Assembly (NCBI GenBank): GCA_963712165.1
Contig: CAVQGY010000001.1
Span: 310,001 to 374,000 of the forward strand
Source: B10-G9 sp963712165
GTDB taxonomy: Bacteria > Chloroflexota > Anaerolineae > Anaerolineales > UBA11858
Length of the DNA stretch: 64,000 nt
Reading direction: 5' to 3'
Below, one piece after another: positions 25,114-34,282 of the stretch; position 1 is the first letter of the stretch, and each line of letters begins with the position of its first letter. The notes below the pieces were generated by a model, which saw only the letters and a program-made list of their open reading frames with translations, did not search any database and was not told where the DNA came from. Both the position numbers and the translations under genes were made by a program.

Positions 25114-25454
25114 TGATGGAAGAAAAAATGTCCCTGGATCGCTACCAGGAACTTGCCAACCGTTCAGCTGGAGCCGGCGGCCAAGGTGAGCGGAGAATTA
25201 TGGTTGCCGCCCTCGGATTAGCAGGTGAGGCCGGTGAATTTGCCAATCTGGTGAAAAAAATGACCGCACATGGCCACTCCTTTGACCCTCAAGCCCTTAA
25301 AGACGAGTTAGGCGACGTGCTCTGGTACCTCTCCGAGGCTGCAACCGCTTCAGGTCTAGATCTGAATGAGATCGCCCGGGAGAATGTAGAAAAATTACTC
25401 AATCGCTACCCGGAGGGTTTCAGCCAGGAATCCAGTATTAACCGGGAAGCATAA
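25113..25454 (+). CDS. MazG-like nucleotide pyrophosphohydrolase
   Basis: A 113-residue all-alpha NTP pyrophosphatase. The metal-binding EXXE...EXXD pattern is visible in LAGEAGEFANL (near 38) and KDELGDVLWYL (near 68). It would remove pyrophosphate from non-canonical or excess NTPs. The start lies at the stop of the HD hydrolase gene. A bidirectional terminator follows at once. Confidence 0.88.
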   Translation: MMEEKMSLDRYQELANRSAGAGGQGERRIMVAALGLAGEAGEFANLVKKMTAHGHSFDPQALKDELGDVLWYLSEAATASGLDLNEIARENVEKLLNRYPEGFSQESSINREA

Positions 25455-25483
25455 AAAAAGCCACAGCGGCGCTGTGGCTTTTT
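25455..25483. terminator. bidirectional rho-independent terminator
   Basis: A 13-bp stem AAAAAGCCACAGC / GCTGTGGCTTTTT with a three-base loop lies between convergent mazG-like and LiaF-like genes. A- and T-runs on either side let it act on both strands. Confidence 0.93.
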
Positions 25484-25500
25484 CCCTTTAAACCACTCAC

Positions 25501-26556
25501 TTATTTGGCGTACTGGAATGTGACCAGGCCAATACCCTGCTCGACCACAATCAACAAATCGGCATTCGTTCTGGACGAGCCTGGATTGGTATAAAATCCA
25601 TCTTCCAGCTCAAAATCTGAGGGGAATTTCACCCTCGTTAAACCATTTTGGGCATCCACAGCGATTCGGATATTTTCCGGGAACTCAACCACGATGATCC
25701 CCACTCCTTGTTTTATCAACACTTCTTCCATGATGGATTCTGGAAGATCTACGTACATCCTTCCTACGCCTTGATTAACGACAAGCGTTTCCAAATCCAG
25801 GGCAGCTAGATCAAGCAGCATTTCGCCGACGCTATTTTCAACCGCTAACTCCAAGGGGATAGCAGAAGTAAGCCCCAATTCCCACCGAGCTGTATAGGGG
25901 AAAAAAGAAGGCCTTGTGCTTGCCAGTTCATAACTGGCATGTCCTCGAACCTCTTCGAGGTCATCAACCACTGATCCAGGTGTTATAACCCCGTAGACCA
26001 ATTGGCCGTTCCGTGACTCTGATAAAACTAATTCGCCGACACTCAAAGACAGATCCATTTCTGCGCTGTTCATGGTTGTTGTGATCTGCTCATCCATTTT
26101 CACATAATCTACCTGGATCGTCACACCTTGAAAAGCAAATAAAAAAGCTGCGCCAATTAGAACAACTGATAGGAGCACCCCCAGCAGGCTCCTCCAGCCA
26201 GACTGTCCCTTGAAAATAAAATCAATCCCTATGGCAATCAATATAACAGGCCAGAATTTAATGATCTGGGTCCAGCTGATCCAGGATTGGGGTCCAAAAT
26301 AATTATATAGAAGCCCTGCTCCAACCCCGATCATTAATACTGGCCAGGCTACACCTTCCCGCCGAAACAGATCATCCAATCCTCCGATGATCAGCAGCAA
26401 TGGCCAAAGGCGCCAGATGGTCTCCCAGCCTTCTCCCGGGATCAATCCAATATTCTTGCCCAAAAAGACCAGGCCAATGGTTATCAGCAGGATCGGGCCG
26501 AAAAAACTTCTCCGATGCAATTTACTTCGGGTTGTGTCTTCATTATTGTGTTTCAT
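25501..26556 (-). CDS. LiaF-like membrane protein with C-terminal toastrack domain
   Basis: 351 residues: four or five hydrophobic segments in the first 145 residues (LiaI/LiaF-like transmembrane region, with repeated GxLLIxxG patterns), then a soluble beta-rich domain with recurring VGEML, VGRMY and VGIIV turns, as in the toastrack fold. Such proteins sense or dampen cell-envelope stress. The start overlaps the PspC gene stop by four bases (ATGA), making it the last gene of a three-gene unit. Confidence 0.82.
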   Translation of the reverse strand: MKHNNEDTTRSKLHRRSFFGPILLITIGLVFLGKNIGLIPGEGWETIWRLWPLLLIIGGLDDLFRREGVAWPVLMIGVGAGLLYNYFGPQSWISWTQIIKFWPVILIAIGIDFIFKGQSGWRSLLGVLLSVVLIGAAFLFAFQGVTIQVDYVKMDEQITTTMNSAEMDLSLSVGELVLSESRNGQLVYGVITPGSVVDDLEEVRGHASYELASTRPSFFPYTARWELGLTSAIPLELAVENSVGEMLLDLAALDLETLVVNQGVGRMYVDLPESIMEEVLIKQGVGIIVVEFPENIRIAVDAQNGLTRVKFPSDFELEDGFYTNPGSSRTNADLLIVVEQGIGLVTFQYAK

Positions 26557-26999
26557 TGATCATGTCCCTGTTTGCGGAATATTAAGACGATCCCACCCAC
26601 TACCAGAAGAACCGGCCATAGAATATCAAAATCAAACCAGTCCAGCCAGGTTATACTCAGTCGTTCAATGAACATCAATCCGCCAATCACAATCAAACCA
26701 ATGCCGAGGATCAATCCTGATTGAGGATGAGGTTGAGTAACAGCGCTTTGCACATCATCCCCCATGGATTTGATTTTTGTGCTGAATAATTCATCCCTGA
26801 ACCCGTAGGCTTTTCCTTCGTCAGGGATTATGATCCATAAAAGTAAATAGAGGATAAAACCAAAATCACTTCCAAATAGCAGCAGTACAAATAACAGGCG
26901 GACGAAGACAGGGTCAATATTGAGAAACACACCCAATCCTCCGCAAACACCGCCTATCATGCGGTCAGACACACTTCTGTACAGTTTAATATTATTCAT
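26553..26999 (-). CDS. PspC domain protein
   Basis: 148 residues. The N-terminal PspC domain (KLYRSVSDRMIGGVCGGLGVFLNI at the front, then a membrane helix ending in WIIIPDE near 65) is diagnostic; a second hydrophobic pair (about 95-135) resembles the DUF5668 helices of its neighbours. PspC proteins take part in membrane-stress responses. Between the DUF5668-like gene and the LiaF-like gene. Confidence 0.9.
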   Translation of the reverse strand: MNNIKLYRSVSDRMIGGVCGGLGVFLNIDPVFVRLLFVLLLFGSDFGFILYLLLWIIIPDEGKAYGFRDELFSTKIKSMGDDVQSAVTQPHPQSGLILGIGLIVIGGLMFIERLSITWLDWFDFDILWPVLLVVGGIVLIFRKQGHDQ

Positions 27000-27019
27000 A
27001 TCGAAACTCCCTGATTCAT

Positions 27020-27649
27020 CTATTTCCAGTTGCGGATGAGTACGAAAATGCCCAATCCCACTAGAAAGACAGGCCAGATGTAATTTAGAACGGATTGTAT
27101 GGGTGCCATCAAGAGCAACCCTAATACACCCAGAATACCTGCTGGAATGAAAGCCCAGCGAGTGTTATAAGCCTGGCCGGGCAGAAGGGCGACTAACAGA
27201 AAAGTCAATCCCATGCCCAGGAAGAAGATAACATCGGACCAATCGGTTAGAAAATCCAAACCTGCCACCAGGGCCAGAGTTACCAGAACTCCTCCAGGGA
27301 TGATCGCCCACCACTGCTCCTGCCTTCTCAGATATACTAACCAGAAAGCCAGGCCTATACAGCCCAAGAACACAGCGCCAGACCAACTACCGCCTGGAAA
27401 GATCCGAATGATATTTTCCAATCCAACCAGGGTTAGACCCAGCAGGGTTAATCCCGGGATCACAGCCCACCACTGATCAGGTTTGGTAAAATAGACCCAC
27501 AAAAAAGCACCTGAACCAATGGCCATCAAGATGATCCATAAATATTCAAATGCGCTGCCCAAAACCTGAAATTCCTGAAGGAAAAACAAGATTCCGGCCA
27601 GGATCAATAATGCTCCCCATAATAATCTACTTCGATCTTTATTCATCAT
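27020..27649 (-). CDS. DUF5668-like multi-pass membrane protein
   Basis: A 209-residue protein made almost wholly of hydrophobic helices (about seven to eight) with the repeated pattern W-G-(x)LLILxGI and WPVFLVGLGIFVL near the end. This is the LiaI/DUF5668 repeat, also present in the two genes downstream. No enzymatic motif. It heads the envelope-stress unit, 20 bases before pspC. Start ATG at 27649, with a second ATG one codon on. Confidence 0.8.
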   Translation of the reverse strand: MMNKDRSRLLWGALLILAGILFFLQEFQVLGSAFEYLWIILMAIGSGAFLWVYFTKPDQWWAVIPGLTLLGLTLVGLENIIRIFPGGSWSGAVFLGCIGLAFWLVYLRRQEQWWAIIPGGVLVTLALVAGLDFLTDWSDVIFFLGMGLTFLLVALLPGQAYNTRWAFIPAGILGVLGLLLMAPIQSVLNYIWPVFLVGLGIFVLIRNWK

Positions 27650-27766
27650 TTCCCATTCCTTATTATGCTTTCCAATACAATCTTATCCCTTTCTAAAGAC
27701 CCAGGTAAGTAAAGGAATATACGGAATCCACCTTCCCAAGTTGCATTTCAGGTGAGTATATTCTGA

Positions 27767-29065
27767 TCAAGCACCAAATATCTCACTCCGTAATTTAAAT
27801 CCTGCCGCTTCCAACCTGGGTGTGAATAAAGGTCGCAGGCCGGTAGCTTCCATATCTCCCTGAATTTTACCTGCTGCCGATACGCCGGTTTGCACAAAAT
27901 GGAAAAGATCTGAGAGTGTTACGATGTCCCCTTCCATGCGGGGGACTTCAGTTATTCGAGTGACCTTTCGTGTCCCATCTGTAAGCCGCTCCATGTGTAC
28001 TATCAGGTCGATCGCTGCCGCAATTTGAGTCCTCAAAGCCATCAGGGGTATCTCCAGCTCTGCCATCATGGACATGGTTTCCAGACGCGAGACTGCATCC
28101 CGGGGTGAGTTGGCATGCAAGGTAGTGATGGACCCATCATGGCCTGTATTCATCGCTTGCAGCATATCCAGGGCTTCCCCACTCCGAACCTCTCCAACGA
28201 TGATGCGGTCTGGCCGCATGCGAAGGGCGTTCCGCACCAGATCCCGGGTCGTAACGCCGCCTTTACCGTCGATATTCGGCATGCGGGTTTCCATCCGGAC
28301 CACATACTTTTGATTGAGGTTAAGCTCCGCAGCATCCTCAATAGTGATGATCCGTTCTTCATCCGGGATGGAGGTTGCTAGTATATTCAACAAAGTGGTC
28401 TTGCCAGAACTTGTATTTCCTGTGATGAGTATATTCAATCGAGCAGCTACACAAGCCTGCAGGAATTCAGCCATGTGGGAAGTCATTGTTCCCAATTCAA
28501 TGGACTGCTTTATGGTTAACTTGCTTTCCAAGAATTTTCGAATGGTGATAGCCGGACCATCAACAGCAACTGGCGGGATAGCGATGTTCACCCGGGAACC
28601 ATCGGGCAAACGCGCGTCTGCCATGAGATTCTCCTGATCTACCCGCCTTCCGAGTGGGGACAGGATCCTGGTAATCACAAACATGATATGGTCTTCATCT
28701 TTGAATTTGATCCCGGTGTCTTCCAATTTGCCATTCCGCTCGATATACACTTGTTCGGGACCGCAGATCATGATCTCGCTGATGTCAGGCTGCTCAAGCA
28801 ATGGTTGAATGGGTCCATACCCGGAAATTTCATTCTCAACCTCAGAGAATATTTTTGCCTGATCAAATTTTGTCATGGGATAGTTATCGGCAAACTTGGC
28901 ATAGCAGGACACAATCAACTTCTTAACAACTGCCTGGTATTCTCCCGAGTTGTCCGGCGATGAAGTATCCAGTTCCCTACCAACATTCTCGATCAAGAGT
29001 TGGATTAACTCTTTTCTGGCTTTTTCAGAAAGGCGGTCTTCAGGCTCAACATAATGGTTCAGCAT
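27767..29065 (-). CDS. cpaF: CpaF/TadA-type secretion ATPase
   Basis: The hexameric cytoplasmic ATPase that powers Flp (Tad) pilus assembly. The 432-residue protein has the N-terminal helical domain (to about 140), then the RecA-like core: Walker A GNTSSGKTT near 222, the Asp box IITIEDAAEL, Walker B RIIVGEVR, and the His box TLHANSPRDA. No other tad genes adjoin it here; the Flp pilin at 12.7 kb is the only other pilus gene in the window. Confidence 0.93.
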   Translation of the reverse strand: MLNHYVEPEDRLSEKARKELIQLLIENVGRELDTSSPDNSGEYQAVVKKLIVSCYAKFADNYPMTKFDQAKIFSEVENEISGYGPIQPLLEQPDISEIMICGPEQVYIERNGKLEDTGIKFKDEDHIMFVITRILSPLGRRVDQENLMADARLPDGSRVNIAIPPVAVDGPAITIRKFLESKLTIKQSIELGTMTSHMAEFLQACVAARLNILITGNTSSGKTTLLNILATSIPDEERIITIEDAAELNLNQKYVVRMETRMPNIDGKGGVTTRDLVRNALRMRPDRIIVGEVRSGEALDMLQAMNTGHDGSITTLHANSPRDAVSRLETMSMMAELEIPLMALRTQIAAAIDLIVHMERLTDGTRKVTRITEVPRMEGDIVTLSDLFHFVQTGVSAAGKIQGDMEATGLRPLFTPRLEAAGFKLRSEIFGA

Positions 29066-29148
29066 TTGTATCCCTCTCCCTTCCAGTCATGTTTTTATAC
29101 AGATGCCAACGCATCTCTGATCAAATCAATCCGGGTTGGCCCGTGCGG

Positions 29149-30174
29149 TTAAAAACCCAGCAGCTCTTTTGCTTCATCCAGGATATATCGCCAGGCATCA
29201 CCCTGATCTATTGGTGAATTCCCTAAGTAATCCTTCCAAGGATCCTTTAAAAGTCCGGCAGCTACAGCCTGTCCGCAAGCTTTGCCGGCTTCAAGGTCAT
29301 ATCCACCTTCCAAAATGACCGCAATCCTTCCCTGGCAATTAGCATCAGCCCAACTCCGCAGTTCCATCATCATCGTATAGATGCAATTTGCTGATAACTG
29401 CATGCTTCCCAGTGGATCACGCCAATGTGTATCAAACCCAAAACTGATCAGCAGTACATCCGGGTTTATTTCATCCAAGAAAGGAAGGATGATTTCGGAC
29501 AACAAATGCTGGTAGGCGACGTCCCCTGAGAATGCAGGGATAGGCAGATTCAGGGTAGCGCCTTCTCCTGGACCTGATCCAACTTCAGATAAGGCACCTG
29601 TGCCAGGATAGAACGGCGACTGGTGCACCGAGATATAAACCACGTCCCCTCGTTCCCAAAAGATATCCTGGGTGCCATTTCCATGGTGGAGATCCAGGTC
29701 GATGATCGCCACTTTATCGGCACCCTTTTCATCCAGCAGATACTGTGCTGCAACTGCCGCGTTATTGATCAAACAAAAACCCATAGCCCTCGAGCGAGTG
29801 GCATGGTGCCCGGGGGGGCGAGTGAGGGCAAAACCCGTTAAGGCTTTCCTTTCCCAAACCTGGTCGACCACTGCCAGGGCCCCTCCAGCGGCATTAAGAG
29901 CCAAATTCCATGAATACTTTGTTGCATACGTATCCGGGTCAAGCATCTGCTCCTGATGACTGGTTTTCTCTAGAAGTTGAAGATATTCGCGCTCATGAAC
30001 AGATCCGAGAAGATTATCACTCGGAGGAAAGGGTTCAATGATAGGATATTTGGCCCAATATCCTGCTTCTATAAGGCCTTCCCGGAGCGCATCAATCCGT
30101 TCGGGCCGTTCAGGATGGCCGTAAAGAGAGTGATTCTGGTGACCTTCTGGATAATAGATTACTAGAGAGTCCAT
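29149..30174 (-). CDS. histone deacetylase-family hydrolase
   Basis: 341 residues of the class II HDAC/acetoin-utilisation family, zinc amidohydrolases that remove acetyl or related acyl groups from amines. Key residues are present: RPPGHHA (catalytic His pair near 118-119), then DLDLHHGNGTQD (zinc-binding Asp and His near 156-158), the Asp in SFGFDTHWRDP, and LEGGYDL. The bacterial substrate is probably an acetylated polyamine or a protein lysine. It is divergent from the alpha/beta hydrolase gene. Confidence 0.92.
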   Translation of the reverse strand: MDSLVIYYPEGHQNHSLYGHPERPERIDALREGLIEAGYWAKYPIIEPFPPSDNLLGSVHEREYLQLLEKTSHQEQMLDPDTYATKYSWNLALNAAGGALAVVDQVWERKALTGFALTRPPGHHATRSRAMGFCLINNAAVAAQYLLDEKGADKVAIIDLDLHHGNGTQDIFWERGDVVYISVHQSPFYPGTGALSEVGSGPGEGATLNLPIPAFSGDVAYQHLLSEIILPFLDEINPDVLLISFGFDTHWRDPLGSMQLSANCIYTMMMELRSWADANCQGRIAVILEGGYDLEAGKACGQAVAAGLLKDPWKDYLGNSPIDQGDAWRYILDEAKELLGF

Positions 30175-30250
30175 CTACCCTCCCAGGGTAAGATAGGCGG
30201 AATCCTGGCTTGTGTTATTATTCATCTAGCAGGATCAGAATTTTTTTTAT

Positions 30251-30265
30251 TTATTCTAAGAATAA
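30251..30265. promoter_or_regulatory. perfect palindrome in divergent intergenic region
   Basis: TTATTCT-A-AGAATAA, a 7-bp inverted repeat around one base, lies between the divergent deacetylase and alpha/beta hydrolase genes, 27 bases before the latter's ATG. It is placed as an operator would be, but the AT-rich setting raises the chance of coincidence. Confidence 0.35.
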
Positions 30266-30291
30266 TATCAGGTTCAATAAAAGGAATAAAT

Positions 30292-31128
30292 ATGAATCAC
30301 CAAGAAGGAAATTTTCCAAAAACCGCAGGACAATCCATATATTATCAGTATTGGCTGCCAGAGAGCAAGGTTAAAGCGTCAGTTTTTGTAGTCCACGGGT
30401 TGCACGAACACAGCGGAAGATACCAGCATCTGGCCAAATATCTGACCGATCAGGGATATGCTGTTTACGGCCTGGATTTCCCCGGGCATGGCAGATCCTA
30501 CGGTCCCCGATCCTATGTGGATAGCTACAGTGATTTTATCACCCCGATGGAAACCTACCTGGATATGATCAAAAACTGGAACCCCGGATTACCAGTCTTT
30601 TTAATAGGACATTCCATGGGCGGATTGTTAGCAGCAACCTTTCTTGCCAAGCATCCCGGTCAGGTCAAGGGCGCTGTGCTGTCCGCAAGTCTGGCAAAAG
30701 TACCGGATTATGTTTCTTCCTTCACCCTTGAAGTGGGGAAGATCCTCTCTTCGGTACTCCCCAAAGTTCGCATAATTGGAATTGATAAAGAAGGGTTAAG
30801 TCGAGATCCTGCCGTCGTCCAGGCTTATCTTGATGATCCCTTGGTCTATAATGGTAAAACCACCGCCAGGATCTCCAATGAATTGAACTTCGGGATCAAC
30901 CTGCTTGCAGAACGCGGATCCAACATTAAGGAACCACTGCTTCTCCTCCATGGAGGAGCCGACAGGCTTAGTGATCCAACCTGGTCTCAATACATCCACG
31001 ATATCGTCTCCTCCCCTGATAAACAGCTGATCATATATGATGGTCTATATCATGAGATTTTCAATGAGCCGGAATCGAAAACCGTTTTCAAAGACCTGCT
31101 GGATTGGCTAGAAGCACATATACATTGA
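30292..31128 (+). CDS. alpha/beta hydrolase, monoacylglycerol lipase-like
   Basis: 278 residues of the serine aminopeptidase_S33/monoacylglycerol lipase group: oxyanion-hole HG in VVHGLHEHSGR near 35, nucleophile Ser in GHSMGG near 106, catalytic Asp in LHGGADRLSDP near 226 and His in GLYHEIFNE near 256. No signal peptide, so cytoplasmic. Expected to cleave fatty acyl esters of glycerol or lysolipids. Starts at ATG 30292 behind AAAAGGAA. Confidence 0.92.
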   Translation: MNHQEGNFPKTAGQSIYYQYWLPESKVKASVFVVHGLHEHSGRYQHLAKYLTDQGYAVYGLDFPGHGRSYGPRSYVDSYSDFITPMETYLDMIKNWNPGLPVFLIGHSMGGLLAATFLAKHPGQVKGAVLSASLAKVPDYVSSFTLEVGKILSSVLPKVRIIGIDKEGLSRDPAVVQAYLDDPLVYNGKTTARISNELNFGINLLAERGSNIKEPLLLLHGGADRLSDPTWSQYIHDIVSSPDKQLIIYDGLYHEIFNEPESKTVFKDLLDWLEAHIH

Positions 31129-31154
31129 TCCTGATTCAATGATTAAATAGACTG

Positions 31155-31187
31155 CCGCCCACGGATGGACCGATATCCTGTGGGCGG
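31155..31187 (+). terminator. candidate terminator after alpha/beta hydrolase
   Basis: CCGCCCAC(A)GGAT pairs with ATCC-TGTGGGCGG around an eight-base loop, a strong GC-rich hairpin 26 bases after the gene. The tail is AATTCTTATAT rather than a clean T-run. Confidence 0.5.
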
Positions 31188-31273
31188 AATTCTTATATAA
31201 GATAAAGGTAAAATAATCAAGGACCAGAGCCTACCGTCCGGGAGTGTTAAAATAGGATGCTGCAGGAGATAAT

Positions 31274-32107
31274 ATGGCAAAACTCGAAACAATCCTGGCT
31301 GATATCCGTGACGCGATCGTTAGAAGTGATTTCCTGGCTGCTGGGAACGCTTGTTCATCAGCTGGCCAGATCCTCCTGGAAAGGAATCTGTACCCGGAAG
31401 CTGCAAAGTATTACCGGGAAGCCAGCAGTCATTTCGCATCTGTGGGAGAGTTCATTCTCCAAGCTAGATCGCTGAACCATTTGGGTATCTGCCTGGTAAT
31501 GGGGGACGATCCTTCCTCAGCTATAATAATCCTTGATGAGGCTCTGGCATTGCTTGATCCATCTCCGGATATTTCCCTGATGGCTGCAATCCAGGGGAAT
31601 ATCGGCCTGGCACACAGCGCTTTAGGAGATTATCAAAACGCTATAAAATCGCATAAATCGGTCCTCGAAGCTGCTGAGGAAAGCGGTGATGATACTTTGC
31701 GGCTGAATGCCCTTATCAATCTGGCAGACAGCAATCTTCTGGATAAGAACTACCAATCTGCCCAGGGTTTTGCCCTGGTAGGGATGGATCTTGCCAGGGA
31801 AGTAGGCTCCCGTCCCGGATTGGTGATCATAAATGATTTGCTGGGCATGATCTCATCCCATCAAGGGAATCTCAAGCTTGCCGTGGAATACCACCAGGGT
31901 TCATTCCAGTACGCTCAGGAGATAGGTGACCTCCTCCGGCAAGGCATAGCTTTGGCAAACAAAGGGCTGGCATTGGAAGGACTTACAGATATGGAGGGAG
32001 CCCTGGAGGCCTTGAGCCTTGCTGAAGAAATGTTCAGGATTCTGAACTCCGACTACCTGGAAAAAACCCGCCGGGACCTGATGAGGATCCGCAAATCGAT
32101 GACATGA
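31274..32107 (+). CDS. tetratricopeptide-repeat protein
   Basis: 277 residues, almost entirely helical, with at least five TPR-like units (for example AAKYYREASSHFASVG, LALLDPSPD, AIKSHKSVLEAAEESGD, AVEYHQGSFQYAQEIGD, ALEALSLAEEMF). No signal peptide and no enzyme domain; a protein-interaction scaffold. The frame uses an ATG after GCAGGAG. Function unknown. Confidence 0.82.
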   Translation: MAKLETILADIRDAIVRSDFLAAGNACSSAGQILLERNLYPEAAKYYREASSHFASVGEFILQARSLNHLGICLVMGDDPSSAIIILDEALALLDPSPDISLMAAIQGNIGLAHSALGDYQNAIKSHKSVLEAAEESGDDTLRLNALINLADSNLLDKNYQSAQGFALVGMDLAREVGSRPGLVIINDLLGMISSHQGNLKLAVEYHQGSFQYAQEIGDLLRQGIALANKGLALEGLTDMEGALEALSLAEEMFRILNSDYLEKTRRDLMRIRKSMT

Positions 32108-32137
32108 ACACGATCTTTTATTGAGGCTGATGCTCAG

Positions 32138-32166
32138 TGTACAATTGACGGAATAGGGACTATAAT
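32138..32166 (+). promoter_or_regulatory. candidate sigma-70 promoter for the thioredoxin-VKOR/hyp operon
   Basis: TGTACA (32138-32143), a 17-base spacer and TATAAT (32161-32166), 38 bases before the thioredoxin-VKOR start codon. The -10 is perfect and the -35 matches four of six bases. No other promoter-like site is evident before hypA, so this may drive the hyp genes as well. Confidence 0.6.
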
Positions 32167-32204
32167 CTCCCAATGCAAACCAATTAATACTTTCTGGAGA
32201 CAGT

Positions 32205-33242
32205 ATGTTTCGTGCTCAAAAAATAACCCTCGCAATACTCATCTTAGCCATTGGATTAATACCTCTTGCCTCATCAACCCAGGCCCAAACACCGGTCGTG
32301 CATGCAGTGTTGTTCTTTACTCCGACATGTCCTCATTGCCAGGAAGTGCTCGAAGTAGTACTTCCGGAACTGGATAAGATTTACGGTTCTCAACTCGTGA
32401 TCTTCGGGGTCAATACCTATACAGAACAAGGCAGTGCCCTCTACGCCAGTTATATAGATGCCTATCAAGTTCCCAAGGAAATGCAGGGTGTCCCCGCCCT
32501 TGTTGTTGCGGATCAATACCTGGTTGGATCAGGTGAGATACCGGATAGATTCCCATCCATCATCGAAGATGGACTCCAGGCAGGTGGAATCGATTGGCCG
32601 CCGATCCCTGGATTAATGGAAACCATGGATCAATCTACTAACTCTGAGGGCGCTCAAACGCCGTTAACCGATCAAAAGATGACTCTTGGTGAAAAATTCG
32701 CAGGTGACCTGGCAGCCAATATTCTAGCTGTTGTGATTTTGATCGGTATGTTAGGAGCAGTTATCTATGCTGGGATCAGCCTAAACAATCCTATCCAAAA
32801 AACAGGTAAACCCTATCCAGCCTGGATCATCCCTGTCCTTTCTTTGGTCGGCATCGGTATTGCCGGTTACCTGGCCTACGTCGAAGTCAACCAAGTGGAA
32901 GCTGTATGTGGACCTGTCGGCAACTGCAATACTGTTCAGGAGAGTTCCTACGCTACTCTGTTTGGGATCCTACCAGTAGGCGTATTGGGTATCCTTGGAT
33001 ATATTTCCATCATCATTGGCTGGCTGGCCAGCCTGCTGGATCTGGCCGGACTCAACCGGGTAATCAAATTCACTTTGTGGATCTTCACCCTCATCGGTGT
33101 CCTGTTCTCTATTTATCTGACATTCCTTGAGCCCTTTGTGATCGGCGCCTCCTGTATCTGGTGTTTGTCATCTGCAGTGATCATGACTCTGCTCTTCCTG
33201 ATCACAACCAGCCAAATAAACGAACCAGATCAAGAGTCTTAG
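32205..33242 (+). CDS. thioredoxin-like/VKOR fusion, membrane thiol oxidoreductase
   Basis: 345 residues: signal peptide (about 1-27), an exported thioredoxin-like domain with a CPHC redox motif in FFTPTCPHC near 40-46, one membrane helix near 175-195, and a four-helix VKOR domain. The VKOR part has the loop pair CGPVGNC and the active-site CIWC near 325. Both halves of a disulfide-forming relay, quinone-linked VKOR and its thioredoxin partner, are thus on one chain, in the order Trx-VKOR. It should oxidise or isomerise Cys pairs outside the membrane. It is 18 bases upstream of hypA and likely in the same transcript. Confidence 0.9.
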   Translation: MFRAQKITLAILILAIGLIPLASSTQAQTPVVHAVLFFTPTCPHCQEVLEVVLPELDKIYGSQLVIFGVNTYTEQGSALYASYIDAYQVPKEMQGVPALVVADQYLVGSGEIPDRFPSIIEDGLQAGGIDWPPIPGLMETMDQSTNSEGAQTPLTDQKMTLGEKFAGDLAANILAVVILIGMLGAVIYAGISLNNPIQKTGKPYPAWIIPVLSLVGIGIAGYLAYVEVNQVEAVCGPVGNCNTVQESSYATLFGILPVGVLGILGYISIIIGWLASLLDLAGLNRVIKFTLWIFTLIGVLFSIYLTFLEPFVIGASCIWCLSSAVIMTLLFLITTSQINEPDQES

Positions 33243-33260
33243 GCCCTAAAAAGAGGCTCC

Positions 33261-33605
33261 ATGCATGAGTTAGCGATCACTGAACAAATCGCTGAAATTG
33301 CCATCAGGCATGGTGAGAAGAACCGTGCCCAAAAGGTCACAGATCTATATTTGGTTATCGGTGAACTATCTACGGTGATTGATGATTCCGTGCAATTTTA
33401 CTGGGATCTGGTCACAGATCAGACAATATGCCAGGGAGCCACACTTCATTTTAACAGGATACCAGCGCTATTCCGCTGCCTTGACTGTGAAAAAGAGTAC
33501 CAGCTGACGGATGGCCAACTTGCTCCATGCCCCCATTGTGGAAGCATACGGATGGAGATCCTCCAGGGCAAGGAATTCCACCTGGAAAGCATAAACATAA
33601 CCTAA
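33261..33605 (+). CDS. hypA: hydrogenase nickel chaperone HypA
   Basis: Delivers nickel to the hydrogenase large subunit together with HypB. 114 residues; the Ni site is the N-terminal Met-His-Glu, and the zinc site is the two CxxC motifs (CLDC near 74 and CPHC near 93). First gene of a compact hypABFCDE run with gaps of 1-10 bases or overlaps. Confidence 0.97.
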   Translation: MHELAITEQIAEIAIRHGEKNRAQKVTDLYLVIGELSTVIDDSVQFYWDLVTDQTICQGATLHFNRIPALFRCLDCEKEYQLTDGQLAPCPHCGSIRMEILQGKEFHLESINIT

Positions 33606-33615
33606 CGAGGAACAG

Positions 33616-34281
33616 ATGTCCAGAAATGTCTCTGTTGTTGAAAAAGTTCATAGCGCAAATGATCAATTAGCAGCGGAAAATCGGGAACGCCTCCAAAATG
33701 CAGATTTATTCAGCATCAACCTGATGGCATCTCCTGGTGCCGGCAAGACTTCTCTTATTGAGAAGACTCTCGAAGGACTAGACCCTTCCATCTCGGTTGC
33801 AGCTATCGATGGAGATGTGGCGACCAGCATCGATGCTGACCGGGCAGCTGCCGCTGGGGCGACAGCGGTTCAGATCAATACCGGTGGCCAATGCCACATA
33901 GATGCCCCGATGCTTCGCAGTGCCCTGAATGAGCTGGATCTGAATATTTTTGATCTCTTGCTGGTTGAAAATGTTGGAAATTTGATCTGCCCTGTGTCTT
34001 TCAAATTAGGCACCGACAAAAATGTCCTGATCGCTTCCATTCCGGAAGGAGATGATAAACCTTATAAATATCCAGCCATGTACCAGAATGTGGATGCTTT
34101 GCTGATCAATAAGATCGACCTGCTGCCTTATATCAATTTTGATATGGATTATTTTACGAAGGGCGTGGAAATGTTGAATCCAGGTTTAATCACATTTCCG
34201 ATCTCATGTAAAACGGGGGAAGGTATCGAGGTCTGGATTCAATGGTTGACAGGTCATATCCGGACCGGCAAATCATCTTGA
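33616..34281 (+). CDS. hypB: hydrogenase nickel-insertion GTPase HypB
   Basis: A SIMIBI-class GTPase that drives Ni insertion. 221 residues with P-loop ASPGAGKTS near 40, the metal-binding Cys-His pair in TGGQCHIDAPM near 97, VENVGNLICP near 118, and NKIDLL near 170. The N-terminal His-rich nickel store and the CxxCGC site of E. coli HypB are absent, as in the short form. Confidence 0.97.
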   Translation: MSRNVSVVEKVHSANDQLAAENRERLQNADLFSINLMASPGAGKTSLIEKTLEGLDPSISVAAIDGDVATSIDADRAAAAGATAVQINTGGQCHIDAPMLRSALNELDLNIFDLLLVENVGNLICPVSFKLGTDKNVLIASIPEGDDKPYKYPAMYQNVDALLINKIDLLPYINFDMDYFTKGVEMLNPGLITFPISCKTGEGIEVWIQWLTGHIRTGKSS

Positions 34282-34282
34282 T

